NCBI GenBank assembly: GCA_965242485.1
Contig: CBDESM010000003.1
Coordinates: 1,798,001 to 1,862,000 of the forward strand
DNA: 64,000 nt
Direction of reading: 5' to 3'
Source of the DNA: CBDESM01 sp965242485
GTDB lineage: Bacteria > Chloroflexota > Dehalococcoidia > Bin125
The notes under the pieces were generated by a model. The model saw nothing but the letters and a program-made list of their open reading frames with translations, did no database searches and was not told where the DNA came from. The position numbers and the translations under genes are program-made. Numbering within the stretch: the stretch's first letter is position 1; the number at the start of each line of letters is the position of its first letter. This document shows positions 34,802 to 44,201 of the stretch, in pieces.

Positions 34802-37387
34802 ATGCCCGGACCACTCGAAGGCCTCCAAGTCCTCGACCTCACCCGCGACGTCGCCGGGCCCTACTCGACCAAGCTGCTCGCCGATTACGGCGCGCGCGTG
34901 ATCAAGGTCGAGCCGCGCGGCGGCGATCCCGCACGCGCCTTCGGTCCCTTCCCCGACCGCAAGCCCGATCCCGAAGCCTCCGGCCTCTTCCTCCACCTCA
35001 ACACCAACAAGCAATCCGTCGTCCTCGACGCGCACACCGACGACGGCGCCGCCACCGTCCGCCGCCTCGCCTCCCAAGTCCAGGTCGTCGTCGAAGACCT
35101 GCCGCCCGGCGAAGCCGAGGCCTACGGCTGGGGCTGGGACGTCCTCCGCGCGATCAACCCCTCCCTCGTCCTCTGCTCGATCACCCCGTACGGGCAGGAC
35201 GGCCCCTACGCCGGCTACCGCGGTTCGGAACTCGCGCTGCAAGCGATCGGCGGCCCGCTCCACGCCACCGGCAACGCGGCCCGCGAACCGCTCAAGCTGG
35301 CCGGCCACTACGCCGCCTACCACGCCGGCGCGACCGCCGCCCTCGCCGTCCTGCTCGCCGTCCGCCGCGTCGAAGCGGGCGCGCAGGGCGACTGGCTCGA
35401 CATCGGCGTCTACCGCTGCCAGGCCGGCTGCCGCGACCGCCGCACGATCCACCTCACGAGCGCCGCCTATTCCGGCCTCGATCCCAAGCGGGCGACCAAG
35501 GGCGCGCGCCGCGTCGGCTTCGGCATCTACCCCTGCGCCGACGGCCACGTCAACATCATGGGCGCGGGCACCCGACTCCCCCGCCTGCTCAAGTGGATCG
35601 GCGCGAAATCGCTCCTCGCCCAACTCGACGACGACGGACAGCCGCCCGGCGGCCCCGAATTCGGCGACCAAGTCGACGCCGCCGTCGAGGACTACCTCGC
35701 CTCGGTCGGCAAGCTCGACGCCACCGCCCAGGCCCAGGCCGCCGGCCTGCTCGCCGGCGCAGTCATGACCGTCCCCGACATCTTCCAGGACCCGCAGCTG
35801 CTCGACCGCGGCTGGTGGCGCGAAATCACCCACTGGCACGGCAAGCCCCTCCGCTACCCGGGCTTCCCCTTCCGCTTCTCCGACTCCGTTCCCGACCCGC
35901 CCAAGCGCTCCCCGCGGCTCGGCGAACACGCCCGCGTCATCCTCGACGTCGCCCCGCCCGACGCCGACGAGCGCGCCCCGCTCCCGCCGCCCGATCCCGA
36001 TCCGCCCGATCTCCCGCTCCCGCTCGAAGGCCTCCGCGTCGCCGCCATCACCGTCGTCTGGGCCGGGCCGCACGTCGCCCAGCTGCTCGCCGAGTGGGGC
36101 GCCGACGTGATCAACGTCGAGCCCGTCAACCGCATCCAGCCCTACACGCGCGGCGCTGAAAACACGCCCACCGCCGAGCAGATGGCCCGCCACGCCCAGC
36201 GCGGCGTCCAGCCCCAGTACCCCGATTCCGACCACGGCGCGGACCCCTGGAACCGCTTCGCTTCCTTCAACTCGCACGCCCGCAACAAGCGCTCGATGAC
36301 CTGCGACGTCATGTCGCCCGAAGGCCGCCGCGCCTTCCTCAAGCTGATCGAGCACTGCGACGTGCTCGTCGAAAACAACGTCCCCACCACCATCGACAAA
36401 GCCGGGCTCACCTACGACCAGCTCCGCGAGATCAATCCCCGCCTGATCATGCTGCGCATGCCCGCCTTCGGGCTCGAGGGCCCCTACTCCGGCTTCCGCG
36501 CCTTCGGACTCCACGTCGAGGCGATGGTCGGGCACACGCACCTGCGGGGCTACCCCGACATGGGCCCCGACGAAATCGGCGAAACCCTCGCCTCAGACGG
36601 ACTCTCCGGCGTGCAGGGCGCGGTCGCTGTCCTGATGGCCCTGCGCCACCGCGAACGCAGCGGCGAAGGCCAAATGATCGAGATGCCCCTCAACGAGGGC
36701 TTCATCCCTTCCCTCGCCGAGTACCTCTTCGACTACACCATGAACGACGAGAATCCCCCGCCCCAAGCCAACGTCCACCGCCATCGCGCGCCCCACAACG
36801 TCTACCCGGCCCGGGGCGACGATCAGTGGATCGCCATCGATATCGACGGCGACCAGGAATTCGCCGCCCTCTGCGACGTCCTCGCCGCCCGCGCCTCGCA
36901 CGATGGGCGCGACTCCGATATCGCCCACATCCCCCACGATCCCAGATTCAATTCCATCGAATCCAGGCGTCAATTCATCTCCGAGCTGGACCAGCTCATC
37001 GCCGCCGAGACCGCGACTTGGGACAAATACGATCTCTTCCACGCCCTCCAAGCCGCGGGCCTCTGCGCCGCCCCCGTCAACTCCGCCACCGACGCGCTGG
37101 AAGACCCGCACCTCGACCAAACCGGCTTCTTCCAAGAGCTGACCATCCCGGGCGTCGGCACCCACAAGTACCCCGGCCTCACCATCCGCATGCGGCGCAC
37201 TCCCAACCGGCTCCGCACGCCGCCGCCCACGCTCGGGCAACATAACGACGAGATCTACCAAGACCTGCTCGGCTACAGCGCCGAAGAACAGGCCGAGCTC
37301 GAAGCGCAGGGCATCGTCGGCACCCGCTACCCGCCCGCGCTCCTGCCCAAGCACGTCCGCGACCTCCAACCCCCGGCCAAGTCCTGA
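34802..37387 (+). CDS. Two-domain CaiB/BaiF (family III) CoA-transferase
   Basis: Family III enzymes move CoA between carboxylic acids. The 861 residues hold two tandem copies. Copy 1 (about 1-390) begins LEGLQVLDLTRDVAGPYSTKLLADYGARVIKVE. Copy 2 (from about 408) begins LEGLRVAAITVVWAGPHVAQLLAEWGADVINVE. A Pro/Asp-rich linker joins them. By eye the position of the catalytic Asp169 of formyl-CoA transferase is Arg205 in copy 1 and Glu632 in copy 2, so copy 1 may be inactive. The ATG follows GGGAGC. A CMD-family gene starts 11 bases after it, likely in the same operon. Confidence 0.88.
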   Translation: MPGPLEGLQVLDLTRDVAGPYSTKLLADYGARVIKVEPRGGDPARAFGPFPDRKPDPEASGLFLHLNTNKQSVVLDAHTDDGAATVRRLASQVQVVVEDLPPGEAEAYGWGWDVLRAINPSLVLCSITPYGQDGPYAGYRGSELALQAIGGPLHATGNAAREPLKLAGHYAAYHAGATAALAVLLAVRRVEAGAQGDWLDIGVYRCQAGCRDRRTIHLTSAAYSGLDPKRATKGARRVGFGIYPCADGHVNIMGAGTRLPRLLKWIGAKSLLAQLDDDGQPPGGPEFGDQVDAAVEDYLASVGKLDATAQAQAAGLLAGAVMTVPDIFQDPQLLDRGWWREITHWHGKPLRYPGFPFRFSDSVPDPPKRSPRLGEHARVILDVAPPDADERAPLPPPDPDPPDLPLPLEGLRVAAITVVWAGPHVAQLLAEWGADVINVEPVNRIQPYTRGAENTPTAEQMARHAQRGVQPQYPDSDHGADPWNRFASFNSHARNKRSMTCDVMSPEGRRAFLKLIEHCDVLVENNVPTTIDKAGLTYDQLREINPRLIMLRMPAFGLEGPYSGFRAFGLHVEAMVGHTHLRGYPDMGPDEIGETLASDGLSGVQGAVAVLMALRHRERSGEGQMIEMPLNEGFIPSLAEYLFDYTMNDENPPPQANVHRHRAPHNVYPARGDDQWIAIDIDGDQEFAALCDVLAARASHDGRDSDIAHIPHDPRFNSIESRRQFISELDQLIAAETATWDKYDLFHALQAAGLCAAPVNSATDALEDPHLDQTGFFQELTIPGVGTHKYPGLTIRMRRTPNRLRTPPPTLGQHNDEIYQDLLGYSAEEQAELEAQGIVGTRYPPALLPKHVRDLQPPAKS

Positions 37388-37397
37388 GGAGCGCCCC

Positions 37398-37991
37398 ATG
37401 TCCCGTCTGCCCAAACTGACCCACGACGAGCTCGACGATGATCAGCGCGCCCTCTGGGAGCACCTCACGACCGGCCCGCGCGCCAATCCCGACCGCCCGC
37501 ACGGCGGCCTCACGGACGACGACGGCGCGCTCACCGGTCCCTTCAACGCGCTGCTCTACTCGCCCAGGATCGGCGACCTCGCCCAAGAACTCGGCGGCGC
37601 GCTCCGCTTCGGCACCTCCCTCCCGCGCGACTTGCAGGAAATCGCGATCTGCGTCGTCGGCGCGCATTGGCGGGCCAACTTCGAGTTCTGGGCGCACGCC
37701 CGCATGGCCGTCCAAAACGGCGTCCCCCAAGCCGCCGTCGACGCCATCCAGCGCGGCCGCCGCCCCGATTTCGACGACCCCCGCCAGGAAACCGCCTACG
37801 CCTTCGCCGCCGAGCTGATCAACCACCGCCGCGTCCGACAATCCACCTACGACGCCCTCGCGGAACTCGTCGGCGAGCGCGGCGTCTTCGAACTCACCAG
37901 CACCATGGGCTACTACTCGATGGTCTCCATGAGCCTCGACGTCTTCGAAGTCGGCACTCCCCCCGGCGTCGATCCTCCCTACCCTGACTGA
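37398..37991 (+). CDS. Carboxymuconolactone decarboxylase (CMD/AhpD-like) family protein
   Basis: Small helical CMD-domain protein. The core segment is LPRDLQEIAICVVGAHWRANFEFWAHARMAVQNG, with conserved Glu and His around the CMD active region. There is no CxxC, so an AhpD-type peroxidase role is unlikely. The 197 residues include an N-terminal extension (LTHDELDDDQRALWEHLTTG) common in this subgroup. The ATG has GAGGAG upstream and lies 11 bases after the fused CoA-transferase; a Uma2 gene starts 12 bases after its stop. This is a likely operon, so it may act on a product of the CoA-transferase pathway. Confidence 0.85.
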   Translation: MSRLPKLTHDELDDDQRALWEHLTTGPRANPDRPHGGLTDDDGALTGPFNALLYSPRIGDLAQELGGALRFGTSLPRDLQEIAICVVGAHWRANFEFWAHARMAVQNGVPQAAVDAIQRGRRPDFDDPRQETAYAFAAELINHRRVRQSTYDALAELVGERGVFELTSTMGYYSMVSMSLDVFEVGTPPGVDPPYPD

Positions 37992-38002
37992 AGGAGCCCG
38001 CC

Positions 38003-38674
38003 ATGACCACTCTCGTCGCAGATCCGGCCGCCGACCCTGCCATCGATCCTGTCGAGGCTGCCATCGCCCGCGTCCTTGCCGACAACTGCACGACCAGCGC
38101 CCGCCCCGCCTGCCCGATCAGCGAGGACTACCTGCTCGAACTCCAAGCCCGCCACGAAGGCATCTGGTGCGAAAGCACCGCCGATGGGGAAGTGGTCGTC
38201 AGGGGCGTGTCCGATCCCGCGACGTCGGTCGGCGAAGGCTCGCTCATAGCGCAGGTCCGCGAAGCGGATCTCCTGCCCGGACTCGGCGCGACCCGCGGCG
38301 GCAGCGGCGGTTTCCAGATCGAAGGCTGCGGCTTCAAAATCCCCGACGTCAGCTGGATCAGCCATGAGCGCGAGCGGGCCGCCTGGCAGTCCGGCAAGGC
38401 CTTCCGCGTCTATCTCCCCGCCGCGCCGGAATTCGTGATCGAGGTCAGCTCGCCCAGCGACAGCCTCACCGCGCTCCGCGAGAAGATGGTCGGCTGGACC
38501 ACGCACGGCGTCCTCCTCGGCCTCTTGGTCGACCCCCGCTACCGCAACGTCCACATCTACCGCGATGGCGAGGAACAGCACGTCCTGCACGCTCCCGACG
38601 CCGTCTCCTGCGAACCGGAGATGCCCGGCCTCGTCCTCGACTTCACCTACATCTGGCCCCTCTTCGACGAGTAA
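38003..38674 (+). CDS. Uma2 family (DUF820) putative endonuclease
   Basis: Second of three Uma2 paralogues. The core is IPDVSWISHERERA and PEFVIEVSSPSDSLTALREKM, followed by LGLLVDPRYRNVHIYRDG and VSCEPEMPGLVLDFTYIWP. The N-terminal half is less conserved than in the neighbouring copy (the GELIISG strand is altered to GEVVVRG). It has 223 residues. The ATG follows GAAGGAGC. It sits 12 bases after the CMD gene and 10 bases before another Uma2 gene. Activity has not been shown for most of the family. Confidence 0.85.
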   Translation: MTTLVADPAADPAIDPVEAAIARVLADNCTTSARPACPISEDYLLELQARHEGIWCESTADGEVVVRGVSDPATSVGEGSLIAQVREADLLPGLGATRGGSGGFQIEGCGFKIPDVSWISHERERAAWQSGKAFRVYLPAAPEFVIEVSSPSDSLTALREKMVGWTTHGVLLGLLVDPRYRNVHIYRDGEEQHVLHAPDAVSCEPEMPGLVLDFTYIWPLFDE

Positions 38675-38683
38675 GATCACGCC

Positions 38684-39349
38684 ATGGTCACTGCCGTCCG
38701 CCCTGAAGTCCCCGTAGAGGCCATCCGCGAGGCCGAGCGGCGGCTCGATCGGGACTGCGGCGAGGTCCGTATTCCGCTGCCGTTTCCCATCACCAGCGAA
38801 TTCCTCGAAGAGCTCAGCATCGAGTATGAGCTCCTGCGGTTCGAGGCCTCAATCGAAGGAGAGTTGATCATCAGCGGCGCAACCCTTGGCTGGATTCCCG
38901 ACATCAACCGACTGCTGACGATTCAGCTGAGTCTCTGGATGGAGCTCGGCGCGCTTGGCGCAGCCGCCGGCACCGACCGCGGCTTCCATCCGCCCGGCTG
39001 GTCCTCGCGCGTTCCCGACGTCAGCTGGCTCTCCCCCGAAACCGCTGCCCGCGCTATCGGCCGCGGCCTGCCCCGCGGCTACTGGCCCGTCGCGCCCGAC
39101 TTCGTGATCGAGACCAAGTCGCTGACCGACTCGCTGGCGCGGCAGCTGGAGAAGACGCAGGGCTGGGCCGACCATGGCACCGCCCTCGCGCTCCTCGTCG
39201 ACCCGGGCGAGCACGCCGTCTACCTCTGCCGGCCCGGTCGGCCCGCGGCCGTCCTGATCGATCCGCGCGAAGTCTCCTGCGAACCGGAGATGCCCGGGCT
39301 CAGATTCGACTTCACCCGCATCTGGGAACTGGCCGACCTGCCGGCCTGA
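38684..39349 (+). CDS. Uma2 family (DUF820) putative endonuclease
   Basis: Third Uma2 paralogue, directly after the second. The core reads GELIISGATLG, VPDVSWLSPETAAR and PDFVIETKSLTDSLARQLEKTQGW; the ETK here gives a complete PD...E-x-K nuclease-like triad. The C-terminus VSCEPEMPGLRFDFTRIW is nearly identical to the preceding gene down to the DNA level over about 28 bases, pointing to recent duplication or gene conversion. It has 221 residues. No good Shine-Dalgarno precedes the ATG, suggesting coupling to the upstream gene. Confidence 0.87.
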   Translation: MVTAVRPEVPVEAIREAERRLDRDCGEVRIPLPFPITSEFLEELSIEYELLRFEASIEGELIISGATLGWIPDINRLLTIQLSLWMELGALGAAAGTDRGFHPPGWSSRVPDVSWLSPETAARAIGRGLPRGYWPVAPDFVIETKSLTDSLARQLEKTQGWADHGTALALLVDPGEHAVYLCRPGRPAAVLIDPREVSCEPEMPGLRFDFTRIWELADLPA

Positions 39350-39469
39350 TTTTCGCCGCTTGCGCGCCTGTGCGGGCTGATCGACCAGATTGGGAGGCTC
39401 GCGTTCCCGGCCTCGCGGGGGGCGGGCCGGCTTTGTTAGGTCATCGTTAAATCCGGGGGATTTTGGGGC

Positions 39470-39506
39470 TTGACACTAGACCCCCCCCCCCCGCGTTAAT
39501 TATCCT
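39470..39506 (+). promoter_or_regulatory. Promoter-like region with a 12-C homopolymer in the spacer
   Basis: TTGACA at 39470-39475 is followed by a run of 12 C at 39481-39492 and then GTTAAT (39495-39500, spacer 19) and TATCCT (39501-39506). The large secreted-protein gene starts at 39552. Changes in C-tract length would alter the -35/-10 spacing. Confidence 0.5.
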
Positions 39507-39551
39507 CAGATATCCGATCCGCGATGTCGGCGCGGGACGCTGGAGGTCACG

Positions 39552-42500
39552 ATGATTGAGCACTTTTCCGGGCGTGGCGCGCTCATCCGCCGCGCACTGC
39601 AATTCACGGCGGCTGCCGCCGTGCTCGGGGCCGCCCTCTTCGCGCTCGCAGCGCCCGCGCCCGCAGACGCGCAGACCACCGCCGTCAACGCCAACGCCAT
39701 CGTTTGGGCCCAGCGGCTCGACGACGAGACGGGCGAGCCCATCGATCTGACCCGCGGCTACTGGCGCTGGCCCTTCGTCAACCGGTTCGAGACGACCGAG
39801 GTCGAAACCCTCAAAGTCCGCGTCTACCTGCTCAAGGACACCCGCGACAACGACGGTACGGCGCCCTCGCCCAGCGATTACGCCTCCTACGGCGACTTCA
39901 GCTCCATCTGGCTCACGCTCAAATCCGCTGCCGGCGGCGGCATCTTCGGCAACCCCCTGACCACCGCCTCCCTGAAGAACAAGGACGGCAGCGCCGACCT
40001 GACCACCGGCGGCAACAACGCGTATCAGAGGAGCATCTCCCCCGCCGTCTGGCACCAGAACACGGCCGGCTACGTCAGCGGCGCGGCCACCCCGGGCGCC
40101 ACTGACCGGGTCCAGCCCATCGACATCACCATCGACTTCGGTTCCGGCGGCCTCGGCCAGAACAACTTCTTCCTCTACACCCGCAAGAACTGCCACAACC
40201 CCTGTTCCGGCGGCACCGGCCGCGACAAGGAGTACGAATGGAAGCTCCCCCACCGCGTCACCGGACTCGGCTGGGGCATGTTCGCTCGGCTCAACGGCGC
40301 CACCCCGCCCCAACCCGTCCTCAACGCCGACGGCCAGGCCGCTTGGGACGACATGCACTACCTCAACCAGAACGCGGACACGACCCTCACGGTCCGCTTC
40401 TACTTCAAGAAGACCGACCCCGACAACCTCACCCTCCGCCCCAGCAAGCCGAGCGACCCGGACGCCACCTACGCCGACATGGCTTTCGGCCACAGCGTCT
40501 ACCTCTACCGAGGCGAGACCAACGTCGGCATGACCGGCGTCCGCTACTACAACGTCGGCACCAACACCCGCTGGGTCGGCTGCAGCAACAGCGGCACGCT
40601 CCACGAGTGCCACATGAACAAGGCCACCCTCAAGACCGCCGCCGGCGCGTCGGCCGACACTGAAGAGTCCGACGAGGTCGTCCCCGTCGACTTCGACGTC
40701 TTCATCCCCATCGCCGCCGGGGTGGGCGTGGGGGACTACCCGGCCGTCCGCTTCTTCGGCCGCGGCGGCACCGACTCGAGCCTCGAATCCGGCGGCAACC
40801 GCTTCCCGCACGCACTGGGCATGATCAAGCGCCCGACGCTCGACCTGCACCACCGCCGCAACACTTGGGACCGCGGCGAATCCACCTGCACCCACGGCTA
40901 CGTCGCCGCCGACACGGCCGCGACCGAAACTGCCGAGCAGCTCGCCGTGATCACTTCCGACTCCGCCGGCGGCTCGCTCGCCCACAACTGCGGGAGCCTC
41001 TCCATCGCCCCGGGCCAGTCGGCCTTCCTCGGCTTCTGGGCCGGCTTCGCCGGGCCCGACGCCCACCCGCAGGAATACCTCTGGAACCGCCACGACAAGA
41101 CCCGCGTCTACGGCTACCGCACCACTCACGCGATGCGCATCCGCGAGTTCGACCGGATCACCGTCACCAACAGAGCTGGCTCCTTCGGCATCTCCACCCG
41201 CTGCCCCCAGCACAGCTATCTCGATGCTCCGGAAGACCGCTTCTACGACGCCGAGTGGCCCAAACCGCGCACGCGCGACGGCATGGGCTCCTGCACCGCC
41301 ACCTCCGTCGCCTGGTACAACGGCGACGCCGAGCGCGCCGCCGGCACCGGGCACGTCGGGCCCGCCGGGCTCGGCCACATCACGCTCTACCCCACCGACT
41401 TCCTCACGGGCACCGCCACCCTCAGCGCCACCGCCTACGGCACCGACCGCGACGGCGACGGCGAGCCCGACTGGACCGCGACCGACGAACTCGGGGTCGC
41501 GTTCGACTCGTCCAAGAGGACCGTCTCCGCCTCCGACACCTTCGTCGACGGCGAGACCGACAACTCCCCGCTGGCCGCCTACGTCAGCCGTTCCGACTAC
41601 AACGGCATGATCTCCCTCAAGGTCGGCCGCCTCGAGCGCCACGCCTTCCCCATCTTCCCGCAGAAACCCGCCGACCGCGAAGGCGGGCAGCCCTACGCCA
41701 GCGTCGCCGAACTCGCCGCCGCCGGCGCCGGCGAGCTGACCTGGCAGGAGGGCCGCACCAAGTTCGGCGAGATTGGCGAGTCGCGCGGCGAAGTGCTGGA
41801 CGGCCGCTACCTCGGCCTCGTCCTCTTCAGCAACCTCGCCGAAGAGGAAGCCGTCCGCGTCACCGTCAACCGCGGCGTCGTCTCCCACGAAGGCGAAGCC
41901 TGCACGGCCTCGGACGACGGCTGCACGCTCAGCCTCAGCCGCGCCGAACTCATGACCAGCCGCGGCCGCGGCGCATCCGGCGAGGTCGGCGCGGATGACA
42001 ACGAACCCTTCGTGATCAGCTACCTCGACTACGCGCCCGCCGGCACCGGCCCGGTCACCTTCACGGTCCAGGCCTTCCCCGACGACGACGCCTGGCCCGT
42101 CGCCGATCCGACCACCTACACCGAAACGGTGCCCACGTTCGATTCCCTCAGCGTCCGCGCCCTCCTGCTCGACGCCGACGGCGTGCTCGACCCGGGCGAC
42201 GTCACCGGCGTCACCGTCGGCATCGAATCCGGCGGCCCGACCAGCGCGGCCGGGAACGCGCTGCTGCTCAACCTCGTCGTCGGCGACGGCATCTACGAGT
42301 CCGCGATCGTCAATTCACGGGGAGGCCTGAGCGGCTACGCCAACACGGCCGGCTCCGGCGCCCTGCACGATTTCTCGAGCGACTCCTACCTCGTCATCAA
42401 CGGCCCCGCCACCTGGCCGGAGAACGGCGGCAAGCGCCTCCCGCTCGGCAGCGGCAGCACCTTCAGCAAGCTCACCTGCATCTCCACCAACGATCTCGAC

Positions 42501-44120
42501 TCCGGCATCGCCGACGCAGACGCCGCCACCTGCTACGTGGTCGACGCGAACGGCGCGCGCCCCGAGCTCGCGGTCGACTCCGACGCCGCCGACGGTTCCG
42601 ACATCACCATCTCCGCCAGCTTCACGGCCGGCCTCGACGGCTTCACCATGGCCCACTGGCCGGCCGACCTCGACCTCGGCCCCCGCGCCTACCGGCTCGC
42701 GTCCGAAGCCTTCGGCTCCGCCACCTTCAGCGTCAAGGACGTCCAGCAGCTGAGCAGCATCAGCTTCGGCCGCAAGCCCGCGGCCGACGGCAACGTGCCG
42801 AGCGGCCCGATCCGGATCAACGGCAGCGACGGGATCCGCCTGGCGCTGCTGAACGAGGACGGCAGGGCCACCCGGCTCGACGCGGTCTCCGCGATCACCG
42901 TGACCGTGATCGGCGGCGGCACGCTCACCGGCCTCGGCTGCACCGCGCTCTCCAGCTGCACCTTCGCGGCCGACGAAGGCCCCCTCTTCGACGCCGCCGA
43001 GGCCAACCCGGCCAAGACGGCGCAGATCGACCTGACCTTCAACGCGCCCAAGGATCCGGGCCGGGCCACGATCGAGGCGACCGTGGTCGGCATCGACGGC
43101 ATGACCTTCGCCGAGCGGCTCGTGCTGACCGTCTCCGGCTCCGCGGCCGAGATCGCCAGCAGCGGCGAGATGCCGCGGGTCCACTCCTCGGCCACGACCG
43201 ACGACGACCGCGACGAGATCAAGATCCCGATCAGCGCCACCGACGCCGACGGCAACGCCGCGCGGATGCCCGCCAACGCCGCCGCCACGGTGCGCGGCAT
43301 CGACGGCGCAGTCGTCTCCGCCGGCCGCCTCACCTCCCAGGTCAGCTGCACCGACGAGGGCCGGCTGAAGTGCAACCTCGAGATCACCGTCACCGCGCCG
43401 GCCGGCACGCCGCTCGCCTCGGGCGCGTACACCGCGACCATCACCGGCAGCGGCATCGGCAGCACCGAAGTCGGCTTCGCCGTCGGCGGCCCGGCCGAGA
43501 AGATCAGCCTCGCCGTGCCCGGCACCGCCGACCTGCCCGGCCTGGCCGGCAGCTTCACCGCGACCGCGCGCGTGCTCGACAAGGACGACGTCCCCGTCGC
43601 CGACGGGACCTGGGTTGCGTTCGACACGACGGCGGCGAGCGGCGGCGCGGAAAGCGCGATCGTGACCCGCCCGCCGCTCTCGGACCACGACAACGACACG
43701 ACGACGGATGACGTGCGCCGCGCGCAGACCAAGAACGGCGAAGCAAGCGCGACCGTCACCATCGTCGCCAACGGAATCGCGATCCTCACCGCGACGGTCG
43801 GCGACAAGACGGCCAACGAGCCGATCGACACCCGCGCGGAGACGACGGGCGCGGCGGCGCCGGCCGATGCCGGGCCGCCGCTGCGCTTCGGCACGGCCGA
43901 CGGCGCGGCCGCGACCGGTTCGCTGGCGACCTGGGCCAGCAACCGGCAGGGCGACGCCCGCCAGGCGCTGGAGCAGGTGCCCGGCGCGAGCATCGTCTGG
44001 CTCTGGAACGGGGTCGAGTGGATCCGCTGGGGCGTGACCGAGGACGGCACGCGGATCCCCGGCTCCACCAGCTCGCCGTTCGTCATCCTGCAGGGCGACC
44101 GCATCTGGTTCGCCAGCTGA
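39552..44120 (+). CDS. Large secreted protein with Ig-like/invasin-type repeats
   Basis: I do not recognise a named family. The 1,522 residues start with a signal peptide (hydrophobic about 13-35, cleavage near PADAQ). The first 900 residues are rich in Tyr, Asp and Trp and lack obvious enzyme motifs. From about 900 on there are several beta-sandwich-like modules (for example SLSVRALLLDADGVLDPGD, AEIASSGEMP and FTATARVLDKDDVPVADGTW) resembling bacterial Ig-like domains. The last 45 residues (SIVWLWNGVEWIRWGV and IPGSTSSPFVILQGDRIWF) look like a distinct small domain. No LPxTG or transmembrane anchor is present. GGAGGT precedes the ATG. Probably a surface or exported structural protein. Confidence 0.7.
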   Translation: MIEHFSGRGALIRRALQFTAAAAVLGAALFALAAPAPADAQTTAVNANAIVWAQRLDDETGEPIDLTRGYWRWPFVNRFETTEVETLKVRVYLLKDTRDNDGTAPSPSDYASYGDFSSIWLTLKSAAGGGIFGNPLTTASLKNKDGSADLTTGGNNAYQRSISPAVWHQNTAGYVSGAATPGATDRVQPIDITIDFGSGGLGQNNFFLYTRKNCHNPCSGGTGRDKEYEWKLPHRVTGLGWGMFARLNGATPPQPVLNADGQAAWDDMHYLNQNADTTLTVRFYFKKTDPDNLTLRPSKPSDPDATYADMAFGHSVYLYRGETNVGMTGVRYYNVGTNTRWVGCSNSGTLHECHMNKATLKTAAGASADTEESDEVVPVDFDVFIPIAAGVGVGDYPAVRFFGRGGTDSSLESGGNRFPHALGMIKRPTLDLHHRRNTWDRGESTCTHGYVAADTAATETAEQLAVITSDSAGGSLAHNCGSLSIAPGQSAFLGFWAGFAGPDAHPQEYLWNRHDKTRVYGYRTTHAMRIREFDRITVTNRAGSFGISTRCPQHSYLDAPEDRFYDAEWPKPRTRDGMGSCTATSVAWYNGDAERAAGTGHVGPAGLGHITLYPTDFLTGTATLSATAYGTDRDGDGEPDWTATDELGVAFDSSKRTVSASDTFVDGETDNSPLAAYVSRSDYNGMISLKVGRLERHAFPIFPQKPADREGGQPYASVAELAAAGAGELTWQEGRTKFGEIGESRGEVLDGRYLGLVLFSNLAEEEAVRVTVNRGVVSHEGEACTASDDGCTLSLSRAELMTSRGRGASGEVGADDNEPFVISYLDYAPAGTGPVTFTVQAFPDDDAWPVADPTTYTETVPTFDSLSVRALLLDADGVLDPGDVTGVTVGIESGGPTSAAGNALLLNLVVGDGIYESAIVNSRGGLSGYANTAGSGALHDFSSDSYLVINGPATWPENGGKRLPLGSGSTFSKLTCISTNDLDSGIADADAATCYVVDANGARPELAVDSDAADGSDITISASFTAGLDGFTMAHWPADLDLGPRAYRLASEAFGSATFSVKDVQQLSSISFGRKPAADGNVPSGPIRINGSDGIRLALLNEDGRATRLDAVSAITVTVIGGGTLTGLGCTALSSCTFAADEGPLFDAAEANPAKTAQIDLTFNAPKDPGRATIEATVVGIDGMTFAERLVLTVSGSAAEIASSGEMPRVHSSATTDDDRDEIKIPISATDADGNAARMPANAAATVRGIDGAVVSAGRLTSQVSCTDEGRLKCNLEITVTAPAGTPLASGAYTATITGSGIGSTEVGFAVGGPAEKISLAVPGTADLPGLAGSFTATARVLDKDDVPVADGTWVAFDTTAASGGAESAIVTRPPLSDHDNDTTTDDVRRAQTKNGEASATVTIVANGIAILTATVGDKTANEPIDTRAETTGAAAPADAGPPLRFGTADGAAATGSLATWASNRQGDARQALEQVPGASIVWLWNGVEWIRWGVTEDGTRIPGSTSSPFVILQGDRIWFAS

Positions 44121-44149
44121 CGGGCAAGGAAGCGGGACGACCGAGATAG

Positions 44150-44187
44150 GGGGAGCCTCCGACGGCGGGGGCTCCCCTCCTCGTTTT
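44150..44187 (+). terminator. Rho-independent terminator after the large secreted-protein gene
   Basis: An 8-bp stem GGGGAGCC (44150-44157) pairs with GGCTCCCC (44170-44177), followed by TCCTCGTTTT. It lies 30 bases after the stop and just before the converging EamA gene. Confidence 0.75.
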
Positions 44188-44201
44188 GCGCGGGCCGCCG
44201 C

